Assembly (NCBI GenBank): GCA_965183855.1
Contig: CBCYMI010000042.1
Coordinates: 23,250-87,249 of the forward strand
Direction of reading: 5' to 3'
DNA from: CBCYMI01 sp965183855
Lineage (GTDB): Bacteria > Pseudomonadota > Alphaproteobacteria > Caulobacterales > Maricaulaceae
Length of the DNA: 64,000 nt
Part shown: in pieces, positions 15,532 to 26,797 of the stretch
How the letters are laid out: every line of letters starts with the position of its first letter
How positions within the stretch are numbered: position 1 is the stretch's first letter
The notes under the pieces: model-generated
What the model was told of the DNA's origin: nothing
What the model saw: the letters and a program-made list of their open reading frames with translations, nothing else
Databases searched by the model: none
Position numbers and translations under genes: made by a program

Positions 15532-17730
15532 TTATTCCAAATCATAGCGATCCAGATTCATCACCTTATGCCATGCCACACTAAAATCCTTTATGAATTT
15601 TTCTTGTGAATCCTCACATGCATACACTTCTGCTAATGCTCTAAGCTGAGAATTTGAACCAAATATAAGATCAACACGTGTTGCAGACCAGATTTGTTGA
15701 CCTGTTGTTCGATCATATCCATGAAAGATTTCTTCAGATTTTGACTCCGCTTTCCATTCTATATTTATATCCAAAAGATTTACAAAGAAATCATTTGTCA
15801 ATAAATCTGTCTTATCACTTAAAATTCCATGTTTAGATTGCCTAACATTTATATTTAATACACGCATTCCTCCAATTAACGCAGTCATTTCAGGAGCCGT
15901 TAATGTCAAAAGTTGCGCTTTATCAATTAATAATTTTTCAGCCAGTTGAGCAAATTCTGGTTTAGCATAATTTCTAAATCCGTCTGCAATGGGTTCAAGA
16001 TAGGTAAATGATTCTATATCTGTTTGTTCCTGAGAAGCATCTGTACGACCAGGTTCAAACGGCATGGTTATAGAGTATCCAGTGTTTTTTGCAGCCTGTT
16101 CAATAGCTGCATATCCTCCAAGTACAATCAAATCTGCTAATGAAACAGCTTTATTTCCTGTTTGAGCCTGATTGAATTCAGTTTGAATCTTCTCAACTAT
16201 TTTAAGACGCTTTTCTAATTTTTTGGGCTCATTAACTTCCCAGTCTTTTTGTGGTGTAAGACGAATACGCGCACCATTTGCTCCTCCTCGTTTATCAGAA
16301 TTTCGGAAGGTTGAAGCAGACGCCCATGCCGTAAATGCTAATTCAGAAAGAGATAAGCCAGATTTAAGGAGTTTCGCTTTTAGTTGAGCAATATCATTCT
16401 GATCGATCAATTCATGTGAAACTTTTGGGATTGGATCCTGCCAAATCAATTCTTCATCTGGCACTAACGCACCAATATAGCGTGATCCTGGTCCCATATC
16501 CCGATGTGTTAATTTAAACCATGCTCGTGCAAAAGCATCTTCAAACTGGTCTGGATTTTCATAGAAATTTCTGGAAATTGGCTCATAGACTGGATCCATT
16601 CTTAATGATAAATCTGTTGTTAACATGATCGGTGCATGACGCTTTGACAGATCATGAGCATCTGGTACGCTATTTGCAGCAGATGAATCTTTTGGAGTCC
16701 ATTGCCAGGCACCCGCAGGACTTTTTACCAGCTCCCACTCATAGCCAAACAAAATATCAAAAAAACTATTATCCCATTTTGTTGGTGTCGTTGTCCAGGC
16801 TCCTTCCAGACCACTTGTAATCGTGTCTCCTCCCTTTCCACTACCAAATTTATTTTTCCAACCCAGACCTTGTTCTTCAAGACCTGCTCCTTCAGGCTCA
16901 GTTCCAACAAGTTCTGCATCTCCTGCTCCATGGCATTTGCCGAATGTATGCCCTCCTGCAATCAACGCAACTGTTTCTTCATCATTCATTGCCATTCGAG
17001 CAAAGGTTTCACGGATATCAATTGCTGCGGCAAGAGGATCAGGCTTACCATTTGGACCTTCTGGATTTACATAAATCAATCCCATTTGAACAGCTGCAAG
17101 CGGTTTCTCAAGATTTCTTTCCCCACTATAGCGTTTATCACCAAGCCATGTATCTTCAGCACCCCAATAAATATCTTCTTCAGGCTCCCAAATATCTTTA
17201 CGTCCCCCTGAAAAGCCAAATGTTTTTAACCCCATTGATTCAAGGGCACAATTTCCCACTAGAATCATCAGATCAGCCCATGAGATTTTTTTACCATATT
17301 TTTGTTTAATCGGCCAAAGCAATCTGCGTGATTTATCCAGGTTTACATTGTCTGGCCAACTATTGAGTGGAGCAAACCTTTGTCCTCCTGAAGATCCTCC
17401 TCCGCGACCATCCCCTGTACGATACGTTCCTGCACTATGCCATGCCATTCGAACAAAAAGTGGACCATAATGCCCATAATCAGCAGGCCACCAATCTTGT
17501 GAATTTTTCATGAGTTCAAAAATATCTTTTTTCAACGCATTCAAATCAATCTTTTTAAATTCTTTTACATAATCAAAGGTTTCTTCCATCGGATTCGATA
17601 AATCAGAATGTTGATGGAGAATTTTAAGATTTAACTGATTTGGCCACCAATCCCGATTTGATCTAACACCAAAAACAGCATTTTCACCAGATTCATGCAT
17701 AACTGGACATTTATTACTGGTCTTACCCAT
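15532..17730 (-). CDS. katG: Catalase-peroxidase
   Basis: Heme enzyme that removes hydrogen peroxide by catalase and peroxidase activity. At 732 residues it is full length, with two peroxidase-like domains, only the N-terminal one heme-binding. Distal residues R94, W97 and H98 are in VRMAWHSAGTYR; proximal H261 is in IAGGHTFGKCHG; Y220 in GLIYVNPEGP and M246 complete the Trp-Tyr-Met adduct with W97. No signal peptide, so cytoplasmic. It is divergent from oxyR across a 400-base region, the usual arrangement for peroxide induction by OxyR. A strong hairpin terminator follows at 15438-15478. Confidence 0.98.
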   Translation of the reverse strand: MGKTSNKCPVMHESGENAVFGVRSNRDWWPNQLNLKILHQHSDLSNPMEETFDYVKEFKKIDLNALKKDIFELMKNSQDWWPADYGHYGPLFVRMAWHSAGTYRTGDGRGGGSSGGQRFAPLNSWPDNVNLDKSRRLLWPIKQKYGKKISWADLMILVGNCALESMGLKTFGFSGGRKDIWEPEEDIYWGAEDTWLGDKRYSGERNLEKPLAAVQMGLIYVNPEGPNGKPDPLAAAIDIRETFARMAMNDEETVALIAGGHTFGKCHGAGDAELVGTEPEGAGLEEQGLGWKNKFGSGKGGDTITSGLEGAWTTTPTKWDNSFFDILFGYEWELVKSPAGAWQWTPKDSSAANSVPDAHDLSKRHAPIMLTTDLSLRMDPVYEPISRNFYENPDQFEDAFARAWFKLTHRDMGPGSRYIGALVPDEELIWQDPIPKVSHELIDQNDIAQLKAKLLKSGLSLSELAFTAWASASTFRNSDKRGGANGARIRLTPQKDWEVNEPKKLEKRLKIVEKIQTEFNQAQTGNKAVSLADLIVLGGYAAIEQAAKNTGYSITMPFEPGRTDASQEQTDIESFTYLEPIADGFRNYAKPEFAQLAEKLLIDKAQLLTLTAPEMTALIGGMRVLNINVRQSKHGILSDKTDLLTNDFFVNLLDINIEWKAESKSEEIFHGYDRTTGQQIWSATRVDLIFGSNSQLRALAEVYACEDSQEKFIKDFSVAWHKVMNLDRYDLE

Positions 17731-18134
17731 AATTTTTCTCTCCTAGCTCCGTTTGACAATCCTAAAACTGTGATATTAGGCACGTTTATCAATCTGTGAT
17801 GATCTACCTTTTATAATAAAAAGTGATCTGTTTTATTTCCTATCCTCTGAAAAATCAGTGATTCAATAAATGCCAGATACTAGAAACTATATATCACTTA
17901 CAGTTTAGTCTTTCATTCATATAAATTTCAGCTTATTATAACAGAAGTGTTTTTAAATAACGAATTAATATTTACATATATTATCTGTATTTATCTTTTA
18001 TGTTTATCCGAAACACCTCATATATGCACCTGAACATCATAAATTAGTTTACAACAGAGACATTGTTAGATAAATTAATACTTTTTTTATATACTGTATT
18101 GTTTTTTCAAACATCAAATCAAGGATATCGTATA
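17731..18134. promoter_or_regulatory. katG-oxyR divergent control region
   Basis: Both promoters must lie here. OxyR sites are four spaced ATAG/CTAT-like elements; several ATA and CTAT fragments are present (for instance around 17880-17900), but no confident full site could be assigned by eye. Confidence 0.4.
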
Positions 18135-19043
18135 ATGAAACAGCTTCCTACCATGCGGCAATTACAATATTTGGTTGCTCTTGATCAATATAGACATTTT
18201 GGACAAGCAGCCCTTCATTGTCATGTTACAACGGCAACATTAAGTGCAGGCATTAAAGAGCTAGAACAGGTTTTAGGAATTCAGGTTGCAGAGCGTTCAA
18301 ACAAACATGTTTTATTGACAAAGACAGGTAAACAGCTCGTAGAACGTGCCCGGCAAATTCTGTCACAGGCAGCAGATATGAAGAACCTCTCCCATTCCAG
18401 TCAGAAACTATTTTCAGATCCGTTTTATCTTGGTGTAATTCCAACAATTGGCCCCTTTTTAATTCCTGAAATTATTGCCAAAACAACAACACATTATCCT
18501 GAACTTGCACTTTATATAGACGAACAACAAACAGATATATTGCTAGAAAAACTAGAGAATGGAGAAATAGATGCTGCTTTATTGGCACTTCCTTATGAGA
18601 TTGGCAAATTATCTCATTATTATCTTGGCTCTGATGCTTTTATGTTTGTTTGTAATTCAAAGCATGAGTTTGCCAATCATGACAGTATAAGTTTAAAAGA
18701 GATAAAAAAAGAGCAAATTCTTTTAATGGAGGATGGACATTGCCTTAAACAACATACCCTTCCATTTTGTGAATTAAACTCTAATCAGATTTCAGGATGG
18801 AAGGCTAATAGTCTTTTTACACTGGTTCAAATGATTGCAGCAGGACGTGGTGCGGGTGTTATTCCCAAAATGGCAATTAAAAGTCGTTTCTTTGAAAGTT
18901 TGGATATACGGGTATTAACATTAAAAGAGCATGCAGAGCGTGAAATTCATTTAGTCTGGCGTACACATTCTGTTAATACTAATAATATTTTAGCCTTTGC
19001 AGATTTGGTCAAAAAAATTTTAGATGAGTTCATCATGGATTAA
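18135..19043 (+). CDS. oxyR: Hydrogen peroxide-inducible LysR-type activator
   Basis: LysR-family regulator of 302 residues from ATG 18135. The longer frame from 18063 adds a hydrophobic stretch foreign to the family and is rejected. The N-terminal helix-turn-helix is MRQLQYLVALDQYRHFGQAA with HVTTATLSAGIKELE. The effector domain carries the redox pair C203 and C212 in MEDGHCLKQHTLPFCEL, with the same nine-residue spacing as the peroxide-sensing pair of E. coli OxyR. Disulfide formation would switch it to activate katG, its divergent neighbour. Confidence 0.95.
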   Translation: MKQLPTMRQLQYLVALDQYRHFGQAALHCHVTTATLSAGIKELEQVLGIQVAERSNKHVLLTKTGKQLVERARQILSQAADMKNLSHSSQKLFSDPFYLGVIPTIGPFLIPEIIAKTTTHYPELALYIDEQQTDILLEKLENGEIDAALLALPYEIGKLSHYYLGSDAFMFVCNSKHEFANHDSISLKEIKKEQILLMEDGHCLKQHTLPFCELNSNQISGWKANSLFTLVQMIAAGRGAGVIPKMAIKSRFFESLDIRVLTLKEHAEREIHLVWRTHSVNTNNILAFADLVKKILDEFIMD

Positions 19044-20014
19044 CTCTTCAGATCAAGAAAATGATATCTTTTCTTATTGAGGTATCGCTAATTAAAATAT
19101 AACGAATTGAGATATAACTAAAACCTGAATTTTAAAGATAATCTTTTTTAAATAATGAGCCATATTCCCTGTTCTTTTGACCCATATGCTTTTACACAAA
19201 AGCAATGTAAGGTTATTGTATTCATACTTTAAGAATGCCAGTTTTATTTGTAGCAAAATATATTTGATACATGATTTTTAAACTGATTTTATCATCGAAT
19301 TTAAGAGCTCACCTCTTAAAGGCTTGAGTGAGCTAAAATAGGTTTTTCATATTAAGTTTATTCACATGAGAACAAACTTTCAAGCTTGCGTTTATTGCCG
19401 TTTCTTTTTCTTGAAAAACATCCCCTGCAAAAAGATCCTATATATTTTTTGTTCTAAATGAATATACTAAATGCATTAGTATAATATCAATGTGTAATTT
19501 CAATATATAACCTTAATTGTTTGCCTGTTTAAAAATATAAGACTTACCTTATAATGTTTCATTCCTATTGATTAATTTTAAAAAAATGAGCTGATAAACA
19601 CGAATATTATGTTCTGTTTTATAAAGTTTCAGAGATTATTTTCGATACATGCTTCTAATTCTTTTGATTAGATTTAACATCTTTCTGTTATAATCTGATT
19701 TATCAGATTTTATATTCCTAATTTTCACCTAATTCATCATTTTTTAGCTTATCTGTTTTGTGATCCAAAATGGATTAAACATGGTTTTTATCTAAATAGC
19801 TTTAGATATTTTCTATCATAACGCTCCTTTTAGATCATAAAAAATATAAGATTTAATCTTTATAAAGCACGATATTTTCCTAATTTATAGATTTGTATCA
19901 CCAACACAAAAGTATTTGTTTTACTAAAAATAAAATAAACTTTGACAGGCAATTTTGATTTTGTTATTAATATATAAACAATACAGGCTCTCAATAATTA
20001 GAGTTATCTATAGA
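19044..20014. other. Gap of about 1 kb, no gene seen
   Basis: No supported gene on either strand. Two weak hairpins were noted: AGCTCAC/GTGAGCT (19306-19334) and AATCTGA-TTTA-TCAGATT (19692-19709), the latter followed by TTATATT. Either could end oxyR transcription, but both are weak and far from the gene. Confidence 0.4.
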
Positions 20015-21030
20015 ATGAAACAAATAAATAAGTATATTTTAGGTCTATTTTTTTTCTTTTCATTATTGGATGCGCAACGGTTACCCCTCAGCCTGAAGAA
20101 TTATCTGGTAATTCTTTGCAACCACAATTAACAAAACCCAAATTTACAGAACCAAATGCTCCAATTCTTAAAAGAAAGATTGCCATTGGTCGTTTTTCAA
20201 ACTCAACAAAATATGGTAAAGCTTTGCTTTTGGAAAATGAAAGAGATCCACTTCCAGATCAAGCATCAGATATTTTAGCACGTCAATTGGTAGAAAGTAG
20301 AAAATTTCTTGTTTTTGAGCGCCCTGATTTTCAGCTGATTCAGGCAGAACAGAGTTTACAGAATAAAAAAGACAAAACCTTGGTCGGCGTTGACAGCCTA
20401 ATTATTGGCTCTGTTACAGAATTTGGAAGAAAAACGGAAGGAAAATCTGGTTTTTTAAGTTCAACTAAAAAACAGACAGCTTATGCTTCTGTTGCGATCA
20501 GGCTTATTGATGTCACAACAGGTCTTGCTTTTTTTAGTACGAAAGGAACAGGGAATGCAAGTATTGAATCAAGAGTAATTCCAGGATTTTGCTCTAAAGC
20601 TCGCTATGATTCAACGCTAAATGATCGTGCATTATCTGTCGCAATTGCCAATGCTATTCAAAGTGTTATTCAAAAACGTGCATTATCTGTCGCAATTGCC
20701 AATGCTATTCAAAGTGTTATTCAAAAACTTGAAGAACGTCCCTGGCAATCAGATATAATCAAAATTGACCAACAAACGGTTATGATTAGTGGTGGAAAAG
20801 CACAAGGATTGAAAATTGGAGATCAATTGCAGGTTTTGCATAAAGGAAAAACGGTTAAAAGCCAACAAACAGGGTTACCAATAACTTTACCTGCCAAACA
20901 TCTTGCAACGATTAAGGTTCAATCTTTTTTTGGTACAGATGAGTATTCACAAGGCTCAATTGCACACCTTGTTCAAGGTAATCTGATTGGAAAAGACCTT
21001 ACACAACTGATTGTCAGGGAGAGTAAATAA
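20015..21030 (+). pseudogene. CsgG/HfaB-family outer-membrane lipoprotein, frameshifted in the signal peptide
   Basis: CsgG/HfaB proteins form outer-membrane export assemblies. From ATG 20015 the leader MKQINKYILGLFFFF runs into a T8 tract (20048-20055). After one missing base the frame would continue with lipobox IIGCATVTPQP and then the CsgG domain (AIGRFSNSTKYGKALLL, ILARQLVESRKFLVFERPDF, IGSVTEFGRKTEG). As written, the leader frame ends early and the body is open only from about 20116. Inside, a perfect 51-bp tandem duplication (20626-20676 and 20677-20727) repeats RALSVAIANAIQSVIQK in frame. It could be a pseudogene, a T-tract on/off switch or a homopolymer read error. It heads a cluster with DUF4810 and GNA1162-type lipoproteins, as in Neisseria and others. 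Confidence 0.8.
20626..20727 (+). repeat. Perfect 51-bp tandem duplication inside csgG
   Basis: The two 51-base units are identical and keep the reading frame, adding 17 residues to a helix of the CsgG domain. Identity at every base implies a very recent event. Confidence 0.95.
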
Positions 21031-21338
21031 TGAAATCTGTTCTTTTTACTTTTATACTGGGCATTTTCTTTCTCTTTTCTGCCTGTCATTATCCTGTTTC
21101 AAGACTTAATTAAGATCGACCATCGGCAACGCTTTCTTTCTCAAATACGCCTTCAAATGCATTCGTTTTTATTGATCATCAACCTAAAGGAACAGCGAGT
21201 GAATATGATGGAAAACATGCTGTTTTAGCTATTTCTGAAGGAAGACATAATGTTAGAATTCAGCAAAATGGAAAAACGATATATGATGAAGAGATTTTTA
21301 TTGAATCAGGTGCCAACATCAAAATTGATTTAAAATAA
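21030..21338 (+). pseudogene. Small lipoprotein interrupted by an in-frame stop
   Basis: From ATG 21030, one base into the end of the csgG frame, a lipoprotein leader MKSVLFTFILGIFFLFSAC is followed after 8 residues by TAA at 21111-21113. The same frame then stays open to 21338 with a small beta-rich domain (AFVFIDHQPKGTASEYDGKH, ISEGRHNVRIQQNGKTIYDE), similar in style to PEGA-type surface domains. The conserved frame on both sides marks a recent nonsense change, not a homopolymer slip. The domain name is tentative. Confidence 0.65.
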
Positions 21339-21357
21339 AAGAGATTTGAGTTATTCT

Positions 21358-21750
21358 ATGAAGTATTTTCTTTTGATTCTTTCTATTATAAATCTTTTTG
21401 TTTTAAGCGCATGCGCTAATCAAACACCTCCAAGATTCCATTGGGGGAAATATCCAAATTCTCTTTATAAATATTATAAAAACCCAGAAAAACGTCCTCA
21501 ATATCTCGAAGCTGTTGAAAAAGCAGTTGATAAGGGACGTCAGGAAAACAGGCTTGCTCCTGGTCTTTTAGCAGAATTGGGATATTTAAAACTTGAAGAA
21601 AACAAGATTGATGAAGTAATCGATCTTTTTAATGAAGAAATGCAGATTTTTCCTGAATCCAGATTTTATTTGTCCAATATTATCAAAAGAATCAATACAA
21701 AAAATCAAAAAAAGAAACCGAATCATCAAGCAATTAAGGAAAATTCATGA
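21358..21750 (+). CDS. DUF4810 lipoprotein
   Basis: A lipoprotein of about 130 residues with signal peptide and lipobox VLSAC near residue 18. Then come the DUF4810 features RFHWGKYPNSLYKYYKNPEK and a helical hairpin with LAELGYLKLEENKIDEVIDL, similar to a TPR-like repeat. ATG 21358 is chosen over an upstream in-frame alternative start at 21346 because it directly begins the signal peptide. Genes of this family sit between csgG-like and GNA1162-like genes in many proteobacteria. It is the only intact member of this cluster here, though its partners look broken. Confidence 0.82.
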   Translation: MKYFLLILSIINLFVLSACANQTPPRFHWGKYPNSLYKYYKNPEKRPQYLEAVEKAVDKGRQENRLAPGLLAELGYLKLEENKIDEVIDLFNEEMQIFPESRFYLSNIIKRINTKNQKKKPNHQAIKENS

Positions 21751-22475
21751 AGTCTTGTTTTTTTCAGTTCTTTCAAAAGATATCTCTCTTTTTTTTTAAT
21801 ATTAGCTTCAATATCATTTCTAACAAATTGTACCGCTCCAACAATAAATTATAAAGATTATACGCTTTATCGTTCAGAAGATCCAAAAAGCATTCTTATT
21901 CTCCCAGCGCTTAATGATACTGTTTTTGTCTCAACCACTGATTATTTTTTTCGACGGTTTCAGCTCCCTTCTCACAACGTGGCTATTATATATTTCCTGT
22001 TAATATGGTTAAACACATGCTTGAAGATAATGGATTATCTGACCCTCACCTGCTTCATCAAGCAGATGCACGTAGCTTTAGAAGAATTTTTGGCTGTGAT
22101 GCTGTCTTATTTATCAAAATCAAGCAATGGAATACAAAATATCTTGTTATTGCTGCTGCAACAACGGTTTCATTTGATTATCGCTTAGTCAGTTGTAAAA
22201 CAAATACAGAATTATGGAAGTCTGATTATCAGATTATTTATGACCCTAATAAGGGAAATAATCAGGGACTTCTTGGTGCCATAATTAAATCTGCAGTTCA
22301 TAAAGCAAACCCGAATTATATCCCATTAGCAATTACTTCTAGCTATAATGTAAGTACAAAGATAGGGTCTGGTATTCCTGCTGGACATTATTTAACAGAT
22401 TACTACCAAAAAGATCTGACCGATTTTCCGATCAAGGAAACATCAAAATCTGTTGAGCCTTCCCAATCTGAATAG
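21747..22475 (+). pseudogene. GNA1162-family (DUF799) lipoprotein with two homopolymer frameshifts
   Basis: Reconstructed in three pieces. The leader from ATG 21747 reaches a T9 tract (21789-21797); removing one T gives LILASISFLTNCTAP with a lipobox. That frame runs through SILILPALNDTVFVSTTDYF to a T7 tract (21945-21951); adding one T gives STVSAPFSQRGYYIFPVNMV and joins the last frame, open to 22475 (FRRIFGCDAVLFIKIKQW, ATTVSFDYRLV). This matches GNA1162-type lipoproteins, outer-membrane proteins co-encoded with CsgG-like and DUF4810 proteins. Two opposite one-base slips, each in a T run, suggest either slippage decay or base-call error. Confidence 0.8.
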
Positions 22476-22800
22476 AGTATATGCCTGAAAATTCAAGATA
22501 AAGCATGATTTCTGTTTCTAATCTCAACTTATATTTTTTTTAAATCAAAGCTGGAAAACCTTGAGATTTAGCTCATGAATATAATGGAGGCATTAAAAGA
22601 ATTATAAGATAAATAAAATATATTATTCATGTCGGCTTTCTATCTTTCATCCTAGTTTTTTCTTACAAAATCCTTAAAAAAATAACCAACAAAGCAGAGT
22701 ATAAAAAGACGATCTGCTCAGAAAATCTAGCCAAAAGCAGAGAATAAATCTTAAGAATATTATAGCTTTTAAAGCCAGGTTTATAATCTAATGATTAAAC
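22476..22800. other. Gap without a gene
   Basis: Nothing assignable between the GNA1162 fossil and the HxlR remnant; it is AT-rich, with no tRNA-like or strong hairpin structure seen. Confidence 0.4.
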
Positions 22801-22904
22801 TTACTGTTTCTGATCATAAAATTTTCGTGCTTCTTCAAGCTCTGGCATATGTATCATCATCCAATCAACCAATTGATTGAGAGGCTTTACAGCACTATAT
22901 CCCA

Positions 22905-22917
<13 letters not shown>
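22801..22917 (-). pseudogene. C-terminal fragment of an HxlR-family regulator
   Basis: Read on the minus strand, the frame LTALGYSAVKPLNQLVDWMM continues with IHMPELEEARKFYDQKQ and stop at 22801. This is the usual end of HxlR winged-helix regulators (YSLTxxGxxLxPxLxxLxxWxxxH...). The recognition helix and everything upstream are missing. The match stops where the serine recombinase fossil begins on the other strand, so insertion of that element probably cut the gene. Confidence 0.65.
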
Positions 22918-24005
<1,088 letters not shown>

Positions 24006-24350
24006 ACAAATACACATTCTAAATAACTTTAAGAGCATGTTTAAAAAAGCCATAGCGATATCTAACATATTTTATCCAGATGTGAAGCCCTAAAATGTTA
24101 AAAAATAAAATTAATGCTTAAATCTGGTTGCTTTCATGTATTTTTAAACCTATCAAATTCTATTTTTATTCGATTTATATTAAATACTTTTTCCTTCCAG
24201 ATCTTTGAAAAACACTCCCATAAAAAACAATCATGGCCTCCAGAAAAAAGAAATATATCAGAGTTTATTGACCTAACCTCGTTAAAGTTCTAAAAATATA
24301 CCTAAACACTCAAATTGAACTCTGTTCACATTGCAAAGAGAGAAAATTAT
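24006..24350. other. Gap between tRNA-fMet and the M28 peptidase gene
   Basis: No gene seen. It must contain both the tRNA promoter (minus) and the peptidase promoter (plus); neither could be fixed confidently. Confidence 0.4.
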
Positions 24351-26075
24351 ATGTACAAACCTATCTTAATTCTTTCAGGAATCATACTCTTTTCAGGACT
24401 TACTGCCTGCAAACCATCTCAAGAAACAAAGCAAGATAATAATCACAATACAGCACAAAAAATATCTAGGAAAACTCAAAAAAAATTAACAGATTATCTA
24501 GATATTAAACAATTAGCACACCATATAAAAACTTTGTCCAGTGATGCATTCGAAGGTCGAGCACCTGCAACTCCTGGAGGTAAAAAAACCCGTCAATGGA
24601 TCGTAGATCAATATAAAGCCATTAATCTAAAACCAGCAAATAAAGGAAGTTATTTTCAAAAGGTTCCTTTAACTGAAAACACTCTAAATGAAAACACTTC
24701 TTATTTGAAGATTAGTCATAATGGAACCTCTCAAAATCTGAAAATAGGTCAAGATGCTGTTTTTGGAACAAAACAAACTAAAGAAAAAATTGCATTTAAA
24801 AATAGTGATCTGGTTTTTGTTGGTTATGGAATTATTGCTCCAGAATATGGCTGGAATGATTATAAAGATATCGATGTTAAAGGAAAAACCGTTATAATTT
24901 TAGTGAATGATCCTGGGTATGCAACTCAAAATCCAGATCTGTTTACTGGAAATGCAATGACTTATTATGGACGTTGGACCTATAAATATGAAGAAGCTGC
25001 AAGACAAGGGGCAATTGCTGCACTTATTGTTCATGAAACCAAACCTGCAAGCTATCCATGGGGAGTTGTTAATTCAGGATGGCGAGGAGCTCAATATGAT
25101 CTCGTTAAAACAGCTCTCTCCCCAAAACAACTCGCTTTAGAAGGCTGGATACAGCTTGATATTGCAAAAACACTGTTTAAACAGGCAGGCTTAGAGTATC
25201 AAACCCTTAAAAAACAAGCAAAACAAAAAGACTTTAAAGCTGTCCCCATGACAGGATTAAAAGCCGAAAGCCTTCTTAATAATAACCTTAAATATCTTGA
25301 TTCTGCCAATGTTGCAGGCATGATCACAGGAACAAAACATCCAGATGAATATGTCTTGTTTATGGCACATTGGGATCATTTGGGTAAAGAAAATGTCAAA
25401 GAAGGAGAAGACGGAATTTATAATGGTGCCGTTGATAATGCAACAGGAGTTGCAAGCATTTTGGAAATTGCAAAAGCCTTCTCAAAATATTCACCTGCTC
25501 CTGAACGTTCTTTGCTCTTTCTTGCTGTCACTGCTGAGGAATCTGGTTTATTGGGATCCAAATATTTTGCAGAACATCCACTTGTTCCTCTTAAAGATAT
25601 CGTTGCAGGCATTAACATAGATGCCATGCTTCCATTAGGAAAAACCAGAAACCTATCTGTTATTGGCTATGGTGCTTCTGAGGTAGAAGATATTCTAAAA
25701 GATGAAGCCCAAAAATATCATAAAATACTTTCTCCTGATCCAAAGCCAGAAGCAGGTAGTTTTTATCGGTCTGATCATATTAATCTCGCTAAAAAAGGGG
25801 TGCCTATGATCTATGTGGATAATGGGGATGACCATATTGAAAAAGGAATAAGCTATGGGAATGCATTCTCATCTGATTATGTTAAAAACCGATATCATAA
25901 ACCAACAGATGAGTATTCAGAAGATTGGGATTTAACAGGAATGATTGAAGATTTAAGTATTCTTACAAATGTTGCAAAAACACTCGCCTATTCCAATCAA
26001 TGGCCAAACTGGTATAAAGGAAATGAATTTAAAGCTATTCGAGATCAATCCAGAAAAAATATACCTGCACATTAA
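24351..26075 (+). CDS. M28-family metallopeptidase lipoprotein
   Basis: A 574-residue lipoprotein. The signal peptide from ATG 24351 ends in lipobox GLTAC; the upstream in-frame start at 24315 would bury it and is rejected. A PA-type insert lies in the first half. The zinc peptidase core follows in M28 order: MAHWDHLGK (His, Asp), GAVDNATGVASI (bridging Asp), TAEESGLLGSKYF (catalytic Glu and metal Glu), INIDAML (Asp) and YRSDHI (His). Such enzymes are aminopeptidases or carboxypeptidases anchored on the periplasmic side, probably for nutrient peptides or turnover. It stands alone; a hairpin follows at 26123-26152. Confidence 0.92.
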   Translation: MYKPILILSGIILFSGLTACKPSQETKQDNNHNTAQKISRKTQKKLTDYLDIKQLAHHIKTLSSDAFEGRAPATPGGKKTRQWIVDQYKAINLKPANKGSYFQKVPLTENTLNENTSYLKISHNGTSQNLKIGQDAVFGTKQTKEKIAFKNSDLVFVGYGIIAPEYGWNDYKDIDVKGKTVIILVNDPGYATQNPDLFTGNAMTYYGRWTYKYEEAARQGAIAALIVHETKPASYPWGVVNSGWRGAQYDLVKTALSPKQLALEGWIQLDIAKTLFKQAGLEYQTLKKQAKQKDFKAVPMTGLKAESLLNNNLKYLDSANVAGMITGTKHPDEYVLFMAHWDHLGKENVKEGEDGIYNGAVDNATGVASILEIAKAFSKYSPAPERSLLFLAVTAEESGLLGSKYFAEHPLVPLKDIVAGINIDAMLPLGKTRNLSVIGYGASEVEDILKDEAQKYHKILSPDPKPEAGSFYRSDHINLAKKGVPMIYVDNGDDHIEKGISYGNAFSSDYVKNRYHKPTDEYSEDWDLTGMIEDLSILTNVAKTLAYSNQWPNWYKGNEFKAIRDQSRKNIPAH

Positions 26076-26122
26076 AATGTAATTTGCTCTATTTGTATTA
26101 TATCGTATAGGTTTTCTAATAA

Positions 26123-26152
26123 TGGCTAAATGCCAAAACAGGCATTTAGCCA
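26123..26152. terminator. Hairpin after the M28 peptidase gene
   Basis: TGGCTAAATGCC and GGCATTTAGCCA form a perfect 12-bp stem with loop AAAACA, 48 bases after the stop codon. No T tract follows on the plus strand (GATCTATAATG), so it could be a processed 3' end or an imperfect terminator. Confidence 0.6.
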
Positions 26153-26797
26153 GATCTATAATGAGCTTGGATTAATACATTATGAGGATATACATTATGA
26201 CGATTAGTATTTTTTAAAAATCAAGCTCTTTTATTAGCTGTGAATTTAACTTCAGAAATTACCAAGCTTGGCTCTTTACCGATTTTAAAAGCCAAAATGA
26301 ACCCTGATTTACATATATCAAATACGTTAAGAATACAGGAAAAGGGAATGTATGTATTTGGAAAACTGGATATTCAGTATAAATTTGACAAGATATCAAA
26401 AAAATATTTTCTCTCTTTTTCTGAAATACAAATCAAGGTTTTAAGTTTTATCTTTTCGTATTCTCTACTTGACATTTTTTTCTTAAAAAATAAACTATAT
26501 GTATATCTTTTTATTGCTATTTATCTTTTAAAAAGGACTGATCTATGTGAAATTACTCTTTAAATAGGTCAATGATACAATAGGAATAATTAGAGAAAAT
26601 GAAAATAATACCCTATTTTAAACGATTCTTTGAATACCCATCATTGATAAGACAGAACATAGCCTTTTCAAATTAATTTACCAATAAAATGCTTAAAGAA
26701 AACAGCTGGTTTAGAATATCGTTCAAACTCTTTGAGGAAATACTTTTTTAAGTAAAATATACTTTCATTTACCTTCAAAAATCAGAAAGAAATAATC
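26153..26797. other. Gap with a doubtful open frame
   Basis: A 107-codon frame at 26240-26563 has no ribosome binding site and an odd composition (Lys, Ile, Phe-rich end). It is not recognised and is left out as a gene. Nothing else is visible. Confidence 0.4.

Noticed and set aside
16702..17211. Long plus-strand open frames opposite katG
   Set aside because: They lie entirely inside katG on the other strand, have no ribosome binding site and no family resemblance.
17880..17910. OxyR binding site between katG and oxyR
   Set aside because: ATA/CTAT fragments occur, but the four-element spacing could not be matched by eye, so no site is called.
26240..26563. 107-codon frame after the M28 peptidase
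   Set aside because: No ribosome binding site, odd low-complexity composition and no recognisable domain; likely chance in AT-rich DNA.
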